From: a bacterium
GTDB lineage: Bacteria; CSSED10-310; JAFGSJ01
Direction: 5' to 3'
NCBI GenBank assembly: GCA_016934675.1
Contig: JAFGSJ010000018.1
Span: 45,530 to 109,529, forward strand
Length of the DNA: 64,000 nucleotides
Below the pieces are notes generated by a model. The model did not search any database, had not been told where the DNA came from, and saw only the letters and a list, made by a program, of their open reading frames with translations. Position numbers and translations under genes: made by a program. Below, piece by piece: positions 28,786 to 37,260 of the stretch (within the stretch, counting starts at the first letter, position 1; each line of letters begins with the position of its first letter).

Positions 28786-29045
28786 TATGATTCCACCCAC
28801 GATTCATTATATTCACTTTGATTACGGTGCTGTATGTATCCTGTTCCAGATATGCATAGTACCAATACTATATCATTATCTTCAGACACATGCAATCAAT
28901 CATGGAAATGCTTTGAAGTTTTTATCATGCTGGAAAACCATTACTGTTTCGGGCTTCTGACCTGAATAAGGGCAACAAGCTTGGAACGAAATTGAACACT
29001 TTTGTAGATCCATTGCAGCAGTCCGTTCAGCTCATGTGGTTATCC

Positions 29046-29060
29046 TGACAATTTTTGTCA
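29046..29060. promoter_or_regulatory. Palindrome TGACAA-N3-TTGTCA, same as upstream of pilA
   Basis: A perfect 6-3-6 inverted repeat (TGACAA-TTT-TTGTCA). The same arms and spacing occur at 19738-19752 upstream of pilA. It lies 111 bases before the NtrY-like start and 261 bases before the HEAT gene start. Its core CAA-N3-TTG resembles the CAA-N(3-5)-TTG motif that I recall for NtrX of Brucella, so autoregulation by the NtrX-like protein is plausible. Confidence 0.55.
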
Positions 29061-29085
29061 CTTTCCTGTTTTTTTACGAATCATT

Positions 29086-29115
29086 TTGTAAAATGAGCAT
29101 GAGATGGGGTATACA
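29086..29115 (+). promoter_or_regulatory. Candidate sigma-70 promoter for the NtrY/NtrX-like genes
   Basis: TTGTAA (29086-29091) and TATACA (29110-29115) are separated by 18 bases; each box matches the consensus at four of six positions. The palindrome at 29046-29060 would lie about 60-75 bases before the start, a common activator position. Confidence 0.35.
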
Positions 29116-29170
29116 ATAGACAGATAAAAACCATCACATAGAATTCGTTTATGATGAGAAAGAAATAGCG

Positions 29171-32100
29171 ATGATACAATCTGTGCTCAGGTCCTTTTTA
29201 CTCACTCTGTTGCTTTTTTACTGTCTGATCATCGAGACAGAGGTAATGCCCTTTTTTAATCAGGGTGCAATGATACTGCTCAGTCTGGATTTGGTCCTGG
29301 TATTCGTTTTACTATACAGATCGAACCGCTCTGTTCATCATAGCGGGATTAGTATGGTTTCGTTCGGACAAAGTGGTCTGGTCATCGGAGTCGCCCTATC
29401 TCTCTTACTGCTTTTTTGTGAAACAGTGCTGGTATGGATAGAAAAACCACTCTCCGATTGGTATCTCGACAAGAAATCAGAACAGATCGAAAAGACCATT
29501 GCAGCCTATGACAACACTATGCAAGGATTATTGCACCGGTTAGGAACATCTGCTGATTTGGTAAATGCGATTTCACGGGGCAGCAAAACCGAGCTTGAAA
29601 GAATTCTAGCCGTAACTGCATCGGACCAGGCTGTAGCGGGACCAGTCTGGATTGAACTTCTCGATGATTTCGGAAGACCGCTAGTCTGGAGTTGTTCTGA
29701 TTCAAGATTACCTCCTTTTCTTCCTGAAGAGGTCAGGTCTCACGTGCTTGAGAAGGGACATTTTCTTTATCGGGGGTCGGTATTTATCATTGCGGCAATG
29801 AGCAAAGAGATCGAGCAGACGGGATACACCATGTTTACCGGCTGGGTGATTGACCAGAGTAGTGTTGAGAAGGCACCTGTATATACCAGAGCCCTTGGTC
29901 CTGTTTTACGGTCTGCACTTGGTCCCAATCTGACCCTCCTCTTTGATTGGAATCCGGAATTTTACAATAAATCTGCAAATCAATTCAGCCAAAGATTTGG
30001 ATTGATGGCCAAACAAAGAGCTGGCCAGATCACTTTTCTTGAGGACCAGCAAAGCTTCTATCATCTGGGATGGACCGGATTACAAGCTGGTCGTTTACTG
30101 AGATCGATTCGTTTTTTTCGGATGACATTTGAGTTAGTTCTCCTCGTTATTGTGATCCTTGATCTGATGATTCTATTACTGAAAAAAGAAGTGATAAGTG
30201 GCTTTTTGATCGGTTCGGGAGTTGTTTTGACTTGCATTGCTGTTTCTGGAATGAGTGCATTTCTCCTGAGGCAAGGCGTTGAGCTATCTCAAGTCGTGTA
30301 TCATCTGCTCCCGCATCCGGGAGCCCTCGATAGTGCGGTCCCATCACTATATCAATTTCTTTATTCTTGTGTTCTGGCCTTGAGTATCACCCTACTCTGT
30401 ATTGGCCTCACACGGATCATTTTTTCGCGGCAACGATCGTCAGCTTCAGTCGTGCATAACCAATGGTGGCAACCCATATCGCTCATATTTCAAAACACCC
30501 TCTTTTTTGGATTTGCGTTCTCGGTTATCGCAATAATCACATACTCATATGGTGTCGTGAACCGGATTCATACTGAAAACGCACTGACCACTGAAGCTTT
30601 CAGCATGTTCGAGTATTTTTCATCGAGTGGCTACATTCTATCATTGGTCACTCTTCTGAACAGTTATCTCATTTGTCTTGGATCGGGTTTTTTCATCGTT
30701 CTGTGGCAATATATATATTTTCCAGTGTTACGGACCGGATTAAAGAAAATCTTGATTATCGCCTGTTTTCTGGTAGTTTTCGCTCTGGTCTTTCCTTTCA
30801 TCTCAGATATTGTCCTTTTCAGTAAGTTGCTCGCATTATCTGGGCTAGGCTATTTTTTCTATTCAGTCTGGTCGCCCGGCTCGAGAGACAAGAGCTGGTC
30901 ACGCAAAATGGTGCGGCTAAACCTTGTCCTTCTTGTGCTCGTCCTGATTGTGCTCATGCTTTATACGCCGTATTTCATGTCACTGGTCAGACTCTATGCC
31001 CGACAATCATTGCTGGACTGGGTAATGGAAGAACAACAAGCACCCCGGAAATGCCGGACAGAACTCATTCAATACACTGACCAGATTAATAGTATCTTAC
31101 CGGAGATAGACCAAAAGATAGCTCCGATCAGTGCAACAGGACTCGCTGCACAGTTATGGTTATCATCGCCTTTCCCGGCTAGAAATCAGGCATTCGCGGT
31201 CGAAGTCTTCTCGAGTTCACACCAATTGATCGGGCGTTATGGTTTCAATTCAAAACAATTGATACGTCCTGAACTCACCAATCTTCAAGATTTGTCGGAA
31301 CCTTTCCCGCAAATAATCACTTCGGGCGAACTCACCCGACGATTTTTGACACGAGGTATTCCTGTTCAGTTGACGGATGAAGAAATGTACATTGTTTTGT
31401 TTCATGTCGAGTATAATTCCTTTCCACATAAATCAAAGCTCAAGCTCTGGCCTGAGCATATTCCGCCTGAATGGCTGGCCCATCAACATATCCGAAGGCT
31501 CGATCCTGTTATCGAGACGGAATATCGGGGAGGAATTGTCTACACATCTGAATCACAACTTTACGTTGGACCACCTCATGAGCCGCGCTTCCTAGTGAAA
31601 TTGTATGAGTCCGGTTATAACTGGCACAATGATCTTCAGTTGGGAGACAAAATATACGATGTTCTCTTTGTTGTACCGGAGGCGTGGGGGAATGCACCTG
31701 ATTTGATCAGTTATGCACTGCCTCTTCAAAACAGAACGGATAGATGGGCTATATCGTATCATATTTTCATGCTTGCCACAATTTTGCTGATCATAGTTAT
31801 GCTTGTCATTGTATCGTCTCGAATTGTATTCTCGCTCTATCATCAATACAATACCGATGTACGTTACGCCACATTCCCGACTTTCCGAACCAAGATTCTG
31901 CTTGCACTGGTTCTCTGCTCGATAATTCCTTTGGTGGTTGTTTCAATGATCTTCAAACAGACCGTAACGGAAAAGCTCAAGGAAAATATCCTGACGGAAT
32001 CCCGACAGGCTGCAGAAACCGTGCTCGAACGGCTCAAAGATAGGTCCATCATGGCGGGCACATATCTAGCTGAACGGTTCATCCGTACTGAGGTTATAGG

Positions 32101-34051
32101 ACCATGGCCGGATGATATTGATTTCAATATTCTGCGTGAACAGTGGTCCGTTATCTTTGCCGAAGTCTATGATTCACAGGGATTTCGGCTCTGGCATTGG
32201 GCCGATCAGAGTCCGGAAGACCTCAGTACCTTGTCAGAAAGAGATGAAATGCAACGGGCCCAATCGTTTCAGAGGAATACGGCAGTTTTTTCGTATAATC
32301 AGGTCTCGCACAACTTTTATTTAACGACAGTCCTGCCCTTGATTGATCCTATCAGGCCCCATTTCCCTGCAGGGACTGTAACGATCAAAGTATTATTGAC
32401 GGATTCATTATTAAACGAAATCAACAATGATGCGTATCAACTTCTGGTCGTCTATGATCGAAACAAACCCATGGTCATGTCTGATCGCTCTCTTCATGTT
32501 GCTGGTCTCGTTCCTGATCTGTTACCATCCGGAATACAAAAAGCGTTGAGTACCATGCAGGAGAATCCCGTTTTTGAACTTTTCCCGAACACGACATTCA
32601 GTCAATTGGACACATATGTGGCCATAAAGGACAATCTCGGTAACATAACTGGCGTGTTTCTGAACTCGAGATGCTATATCACTGCGAAGCTTTTCCAGGA
32701 AACAGTGAGTTTTTTCCGGGTTATCATCGCCTCTATTTTCCCCTTACTCCTGATCATAATAATCGTCGTAACCTATATGTCATATCGTTTTTATCAACCG
32801 ATGAAGTTATTGCTTGATGGAACACACACAATCTCATCGGGTCGACTCGAACATCTCATTGCTGCGGTCCCCGACCGGGAATTCAATGCCTTGATCAGCT
32901 CATTCAATGCCATGACCGATGATCTCCGCCGAGACCGGACCCAACTCGAACATCGGAAACAGTTTATGGAAGCGATTCTGCAAAATGTCACCACCGGAAT
33001 ACTGGTTTTTGACGGTCACGATGTGTTGACAGCAATCAACAAGGCTGTACTTACACTCTTTCATTTGGCAAAGGCGGATGAGCTCCTCGGAAAATCAAAA
33101 AAAGAACTCATGGAAAATAAGAATTTCACTTTCTTGGCTGAACTTGATTGGTCTCGAGAGAGAAAGGAGCCCTGTTTACGGCAGCTAACACTTCCTCTTT
33201 CCAATAAGAATCACATCCTCCAGGTTTCACTTTCACAGTTCGGTTCAGTAGAACTGGAAACATCCGGCTGGATAGTGGCCATTGAAGACATGACCGAATT
33301 AATCACCACGAACAAACAGGCTGCATTGGTCGATATGGCTCGACAGGTAGCCCATGAGGTTAAAAACCCGTTGACTCCCATCCAGTTGTCCACTGAGCAT
33401 ATCCTTCATACATATCATGACCGGGCTGAGAATTTTAAGGACATTTTGGAGCAATGCACTACAACCATTCTTATGCAGATCAATAATTTGAACAGAATAA
33501 TCAACGATTTCAGTAATTTTGCCCGTTTGCCGAGCCTGAAACGTCAGCAGGAAGACCTGAATCAGATAATCAGCGACCTTGTTCGGACCCACAACATGGG
33601 TCCCGAGTCGGTGGATTCATCTCGAATAGAATTCACACCAACTGCTTGTCCTCTCGAAGTATTCATAGATCGAGGACTAATGGAACAGGTCTTTCTGAAC
33701 CTGATTCGTAATGCTAAACAAGCCATGCCTGTCAATGGGATTCTCAAAATTACGACAGGCAAAGGTCGGTTTTTCTATTCAGGTCCACTGGCCTCGCAAC
33801 ATATCGAGCTCGGAACAGAGCAGAGTATCTGGATCAGTTTTGAGGACAACGGACCGGGAATTAGTCAGGATCATCTTCTCCGTTTGTTTGAACCGTATTT
33901 TTCGACAAAAGATAAAGGTTTTGGACTTGGCTTGTCCATCAGTAAACGCACGGTCCGTGAACATGGGGGCGAGATATTTGTCTTCTCGGAAAGTAATGTT
34001 GGGGCCTTATTTGTTATTATTTTGCCTCAGATCGTAAACTCGAATCCTTAA
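29171..34051 (+). CDS. Very large NtrY-like membrane sensor histidine kinase
   Basis: A 1626-residue kinase, about twice the usual NtrY length. The order seen is: paired helices at the N-terminus; a first extracytoplasmic region (about 95-310); a block of roughly ten helices (about 318-605); a second extracytoplasmic region (about 610-860); a helix near 865-885; another near 910; a third sensor region (about 925-1175); a helix (about 1180-1205); HAMP (about 1205-1255); PAS (about 1265-1380); HisKA with H1395 in HEVKNPLTPIQLS; and HATPase (EDNGPGIS, GFGLGLSI). The HEVKNPLTPIQ box is the NtrY signature. It is 37 bases upstream of its likely partner regulator. The ligand is unknown; the multiple outer domains suggest envelope sensing. 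Confidence 0.85.
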   Translation: MIQSVLRSFLLTLLLFYCLIIETEVMPFFNQGAMILLSLDLVLVFVLLYRSNRSVHHSGISMVSFGQSGLVIGVALSLLLLFCETVLVWIEKPLSDWYLDKKSEQIEKTIAAYDNTMQGLLHRLGTSADLVNAISRGSKTELERILAVTASDQAVAGPVWIELLDDFGRPLVWSCSDSRLPPFLPEEVRSHVLEKGHFLYRGSVFIIAAMSKEIEQTGYTMFTGWVIDQSSVEKAPVYTRALGPVLRSALGPNLTLLFDWNPEFYNKSANQFSQRFGLMAKQRAGQITFLEDQQSFYHLGWTGLQAGRLLRSIRFFRMTFELVLLVIVILDLMILLLKKEVISGFLIGSGVVLTCIAVSGMSAFLLRQGVELSQVVYHLLPHPGALDSAVPSLYQFLYSCVLALSITLLCIGLTRIIFSRQRSSASVVHNQWWQPISLIFQNTLFFGFAFSVIAIITYSYGVVNRIHTENALTTEAFSMFEYFSSSGYILSLVTLLNSYLICLGSGFFIVLWQYIYFPVLRTGLKKILIIACFLVVFALVFPFISDIVLFSKLLALSGLGYFFYSVWSPGSRDKSWSRKMVRLNLVLLVLVLIVLMLYTPYFMSLVRLYARQSLLDWVMEEQQAPRKCRTELIQYTDQINSILPEIDQKIAPISATGLAAQLWLSSPFPARNQAFAVEVFSSSHQLIGRYGFNSKQLIRPELTNLQDLSEPFPQIITSGELTRRFLTRGIPVQLTDEEMYIVLFHVEYNSFPHKSKLKLWPEHIPPEWLAHQHIRRLDPVIETEYRGGIVYTSESQLYVGPPHEPRFLVKLYESGYNWHNDLQLGDKIYDVLFVVPEAWGNAPDLISYALPLQNRTDRWAISYHIFMLATILLIIVMLVIVSSRIVFSLYHQYNTDVRYATFPTFRTKILLALVLCSIIPLVVVSMIFKQTVTEKLKENILTESRQAAETVLERLKDRSIMAGTYLAERFIRTEVIGPWPDDIDFNILREQWSVIFAEVYDSQGFRLWHWADQSPEDLSTLSERDEMQRAQSFQRNTAVFSYNQVSHNFYLTTVLPLIDPIRPHFPAGTVTIKVLLTDSLLNEINNDAYQLLVVYDRNKPMVMSDRSLHVAGLVPDLLPSGIQKALSTMQENPVFELFPNTTFSQLDTYVAIKDNLGNITGVFLNSRCYITAKLFQETVSFFRVIIASIFPLLLIIIIVVTYMSYRFYQPMKLLLDGTHTISSGRLEHLIAAVPDREFNALISSFNAMTDDLRRDRTQLEHRKQFMEAILQNVTTGILVFDGHDVLTAINKAVLTLFHLAKADELLGKSKKELMENKNFTFLAELDWSRERKEPCLRQLTLPLSNKNHILQVSLSQFGSVELETSGWIVAIEDMTELITTNKQAALVDMARQVAHEVKNPLTPIQLSTEHILHTYHDRAENFKDILEQCTTTILMQINNLNRIINDFSNFARLPSLKRQQEDLNQIISDLVRTHNMGPESVDSSRIEFTPTACPLEVFIDRGLMEQVFLNLIRNAKQAMPVNGILKITTGKGRFFYSGPLASQHIELGTEQSIWISFEDNGPGISQDHLLRLFEPYFSTKDKGFGLGLSISKRTVREHGGEIFVFSESNVGALFVIILPQIVNSNP

Positions 34052-34088
34052 TGTAGATCGAGCAGTTTCACTTAAAAAGGTCAATTAT

Positions 34089-35495
34089 ATGAAAGAAAGT
34101 AATCCTGCAATCAATCGGACAATTCTGGTCGTCGATGATGAACCTGCTATTTGCCAGGCATTGCAAATGATCCTGGAATATGAACACTATCGAGTGGTGG
34201 TGGCCCAAAATGGTTCAGAAGGACTTCGTTTACTCGAACAAGAAGAACTTGCAGCTGTTTTTCTTGACATTAAAATGCCAGGCAGGGACGGTCTGGAAAT
34301 ATTACCCGAAATGCTCATGATCAAACCGGGTCTCCCGGTGATCATGATTTCAGGACATGGTAGCATTGAAACGGCTGTCCAGGCAACAAAGGCAGGAGCA
34401 TATGATTTTATCGAAAAGCCACTCGATAAGAACCGTTTGCTTTTGACCCTGAGAAATGCTCTGGCCCTTGACCAACTCCAACGTGAAAACAGTGAATACA
34501 AGACCAGAGAGAAATCAAAATATTGTCTGATCGGTTCATCATCGGCCATGCAAAAGCTAATGGCTGTGATCGAACGGACCGGACCGACCAAAGCGACGAC
34601 ACTTATCACCGGTGAGAGCGGGACAGGTAAAGAGCTTGTTGCCCGATCAATCCATGAGCGGAGTTATTGTGCCAACGGCCCCTTCATTCAGGTTAATTGC
34701 GCGGCCATTCCCGAGGACCTGATCGAAAACGAGCTCTTCGGACATGAAAAGGGTTCATATTCGGGTGCAACCTCTTTACAACGAGGCAAGTTTGAATTGG
34801 CTGATGGTGGCACAATCTTTCTCGATGAAATTGCCGACATGAGTCTTAAAACCCAGGCTAAGGTCCTGCGTGTTCTCCAGGAGAAAGAATTCCAAAGGGT
34901 TGGTGGACCTCAAATCCTGCATACAGATGTCAGAATTATAGCTGCGACAAATAAGAAACTGACAAATCAAATTCGGGAGGGCCTTTTCCGGGAAGATTTG
35001 TTTTTCAGGTTGAATGTCGTCCCGATTACCGTTCCTCCACTTCGGGAACGAAAAGAAGATATTCCTGATTTGGTCCGACACTTTATGCAACTCTTTTGCC
35101 TGGAGAATGGATTCAAACATAAAGAATTCAGTCCGGGCACAATCGATGCTTTGACTCGATATAATTGGCCGGGTAATGTTCGAGAACTCAAGAATATCGT
35201 TGAACGGATGATCATTCTTTCCGAAACAGATGTGATCGATCAAGACTTTCTGCCTGATCAGACGCTACAGGTGACGACTGCGACCATGCTTCCCTGCGAC
35301 CCCTATGCAGTGTCTCTGAAACAATTTAAGGATGTCCTGGAACGCTACTTTCTGGTCTTGCGCTTGAACGAAAATAACTGGAACATACAGAAAACCGCAG
35401 AAGCGATTGATACGCCCCGCAGTAATTTGTATAAGAAAATCGAGCAGTATTCAATCAGCGAGCAAACCGATACATCAGGCTCAAGTCAGAACTGA
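34089..35495 (+). CDS. NtrX-like response regulator with altered GAFTGA loop
   Basis: An NtrC-family protein of 468 residues with a receiver (phosphorylation site D60 in FLDIKMPG), an AAA+ domain (Walker A GESGTGKE) and a C-terminal Fis-type helix-turn-helix (IQKTAEAIDTPRSNLYKKI). The sigma-54 contact loop reads GSYSGA instead of GAFTGA, with three substitutions; PilR in the same window has the intact loop. NtrX proteins of several lineages have lost this motif and act without sigma-54, so this regulator may work with sigma-70 or only weakly with sigma-54. It follows the NtrY-like gene by 37 bases. Its stop abuts that of the convergent gene at 35496. Confidence 0.88.
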   Translation: MKESNPAINRTILVVDDEPAICQALQMILEYEHYRVVVAQNGSEGLRLLEQEELAAVFLDIKMPGRDGLEILPEMLMIKPGLPVIMISGHGSIETAVQATKAGAYDFIEKPLDKNRLLLTLRNALALDQLQRENSEYKTREKSKYCLIGSSSAMQKLMAVIERTGPTKATTLITGESGTGKELVARSIHERSYCANGPFIQVNCAAIPEDLIENELFGHEKGSYSGATSLQRGKFELADGGTIFLDEIADMSLKTQAKVLRVLQEKEFQRVGGPQILHTDVRIIAATNKKLTNQIREGLFREDLFFRLNVVPITVPPLRERKEDIPDLVRHFMQLFCLENGFKHKEFSPGTIDALTRYNWPGNVRELKNIVERMIILSETDVIDQDFLPDQTLQVTTATMLPCDPYAVSLKQFKDVLERYFLVLRLNENNWNIQKTAEAIDTPRSNLYKKIEQYSISEQTDTSGSSQN

Positions 35496-37076
35496 TCAGT
35501 CTGGAAGCGGGGGGATATACAGGATGACAAAAAAGGTTGGAAACGTCTGATCGTGCCATTGTATCATTAATTGCCAGCGAGAGAGTTCCCGTTCATCGCC
35601 CAGAGGACCAAAACACCGAATGATCCGGTCAAAATCAGCCAGATAACGAATCGTGCGGCTATGGAGATACTCAGTCCATTGTTTGTCCTGGAATGACTGA
35701 TAAACATCGCCGTTCACCACACCATCGAGATTGACCACCCGGTTCGGCAGGAGATATCCAAGCAGACCGGCATTCAGTGCACCGACCATTTCACCCGGTT
35801 TGAGATGCGGCCCTAGTTGTTCCGCCGCACGAATGGAAACAGTCTGCCAGGGATATATACCCACGGCCCAAATACGTGCACTCCAAAAGACGAGCGTTAC
35901 ACCAATCGTCATGATGAATACCAGGCCTATGGCCAGCTTGGTCGAATGTGCCCAGCGATCGGAGATTTTCGACCAGAAATCACCCAGACCTACACCGATG
36001 AATATGAGACCTATTGGAAAAAGAGACATAAAATACCAGCGTTGAATATGCCAAAAATAACCCGAATAGAAAAAGAAAATAAAAAGAAAATGGACAGAAC
36101 CGATAAGCAGAATGGCTTTTTTTAACTCGGTTTTGTGTGAAAATGAAGAGCAAAACAAGGCCATGATCAGACACCAAAACGCAACCGCAAGAGCCACACT
36201 ACCGGTCCACATTTCGCCAAGCATTGTCACGGTTTCACAACTATAATGAAATGCATGTCTGAAATAATCCGTTATTCCTTCTGATCGATTGAGATAGTGA
36301 TAGAGAAAAGAGAGTGCCCGACCACTATCCTGTGTGATCCTGCCAAAATGCTTCATGTTCCAGAATACCCAGGGCAGAATGACGAGTGATCCGGCTCCAG
36401 CGAGAGTAAGGATATTTCTGAGAGGAGACCGTGAGGGCCCCTTTATTTGCCAGCAGATATATGTTCCTGCAAGCATCAGGCTGAACAGGATACAATCCGT
36501 TCTGGTCAGCAAGACGAGACCTGCCAGAAAACCCAATATGGCGGCCTGAAACGGTTGCCCCGTCCGATCGCAATGTAACAGCCAGAACAGGGCCACAGTC
36601 ACAAACAATGCCGCTAGTGGAGCTTCAACTCCTGATAGAGCCGTCAGAACTATCTGGGGATGGAACATCCACAATACAAGGCTGAAAAGTGCTCCAACTC
36701 TGGTGATCATTCGTATTATTACATACAGAAAAAAACCGGTGAGTGCATGAAAAAGGGTCACCAGAATCAGAACAATCCGTACAGGAAGAATAGTGTCATG
36801 TGCTTCAAGCGGTAGCATCCAGAAAATCGGAATTTCAAGCAGAAGCAGGATTGGATGAAAGCCGTTCGTTTCCACGCTGCCATCGAATGTTGGGCCATAG
36901 CCTGTGGCCAAATTACGTGCGATTGACAGGTAATAAAACATATCATCCGCAACAACTTTACGAACAAGAACATCGAAATCCTGGCCGATAATCAAGGCCT
37001 GTATCACGATCCCTGCCATGATGACCAGGACCAAAACTGCTCGTTCAGCTTTTGAAAAACAGGATGAGCTTTTCAT
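35496..37076 (-). CDS. Polytopic membrane protein, GT39/ArnT-like glycosyltransferase family
   Basis: A protein of 526 residues from the ATG at 37076 (MKSSSCFSKAERA), with AGG seven bases upstream; the frame is open 33 codons further, but that part is hydrophilic and not convincing. About eleven membrane helices are followed by a soluble C-terminal domain of about 110 residues. The first external loop contains VADDMFYYLSIARNLATG, with an acidic pair D-D, and ETNGFHPILLLLEIPIF, a pattern found in GT-C type glycosyltransferases that use lipid-linked sugars. It could add a sugar to lipid A or to a surface polymer; the substrate cannot be deduced. It is convergent with the NtrX-like gene. Confidence 0.7.
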   Translation of the reverse strand: MKSSSCFSKAERAVLVLVIMAGIVIQALIIGQDFDVLVRKVVADDMFYYLSIARNLATGYGPTFDGSVETNGFHPILLLLEIPIFWMLPLEAHDTILPVRIVLILVTLFHALTGFFLYVIIRMITRVGALFSLVLWMFHPQIVLTALSGVEAPLAALFVTVALFWLLHCDRTGQPFQAAILGFLAGLVLLTRTDCILFSLMLAGTYICWQIKGPSRSPLRNILTLAGAGSLVILPWVFWNMKHFGRITQDSGRALSFLYHYLNRSEGITDYFRHAFHYSCETVTMLGEMWTGSVALAVAFWCLIMALFCSSFSHKTELKKAILLIGSVHFLFIFFFYSGYFWHIQRWYFMSLFPIGLIFIGVGLGDFWSKISDRWAHSTKLAIGLVFIMTIGVTLVFWSARIWAVGIYPWQTVSIRAAEQLGPHLKPGEMVGALNAGLLGYLLPNRVVNLDGVVNGDVYQSFQDKQWTEYLHSRTIRYLADFDRIIRCFGPLGDERELSRWQLMIQWHDQTFPTFFVILYIPPLPD

Positions 37077-37260
37077 AATCAAGCCTGAAAATTTCCTGTC
37101 CAGGGAATTATGACTTTGCCATAATTCGTAGTGTCCTAAACATTGACGTTCTATCGCAAAGTTTCTATTATACATGAGTTATAACTCTCCTAGAAATAAA
37201 ATGCAAAAATACTAATCAGCTTTGAATTGAGGCTAAAATCCAAAGGAAACGGATGGTAAT

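Larger units (their letters stand above)
28786..29170. other. Divergent control region between the HEAT/STT3 operon and NtrY-like gene
   Basis: There is no coding sequence in these 385 bases. They hold the palindrome at 29046-29060, a second short palindrome (CATTTT-GT-AAAATG, 29082-29095) that overlaps the candidate -35 box, and the candidate promoter at 29086-29115. No promoter for the minus-strand operon could be picked out with confidence. Confidence 0.6.

Noticed and set aside
34187..34609. 140-residue minus-strand frame inside the NtrX-like gene
   Set aside because: Antisense shadow of a strongly conserved receiver and AAA+ coding region.
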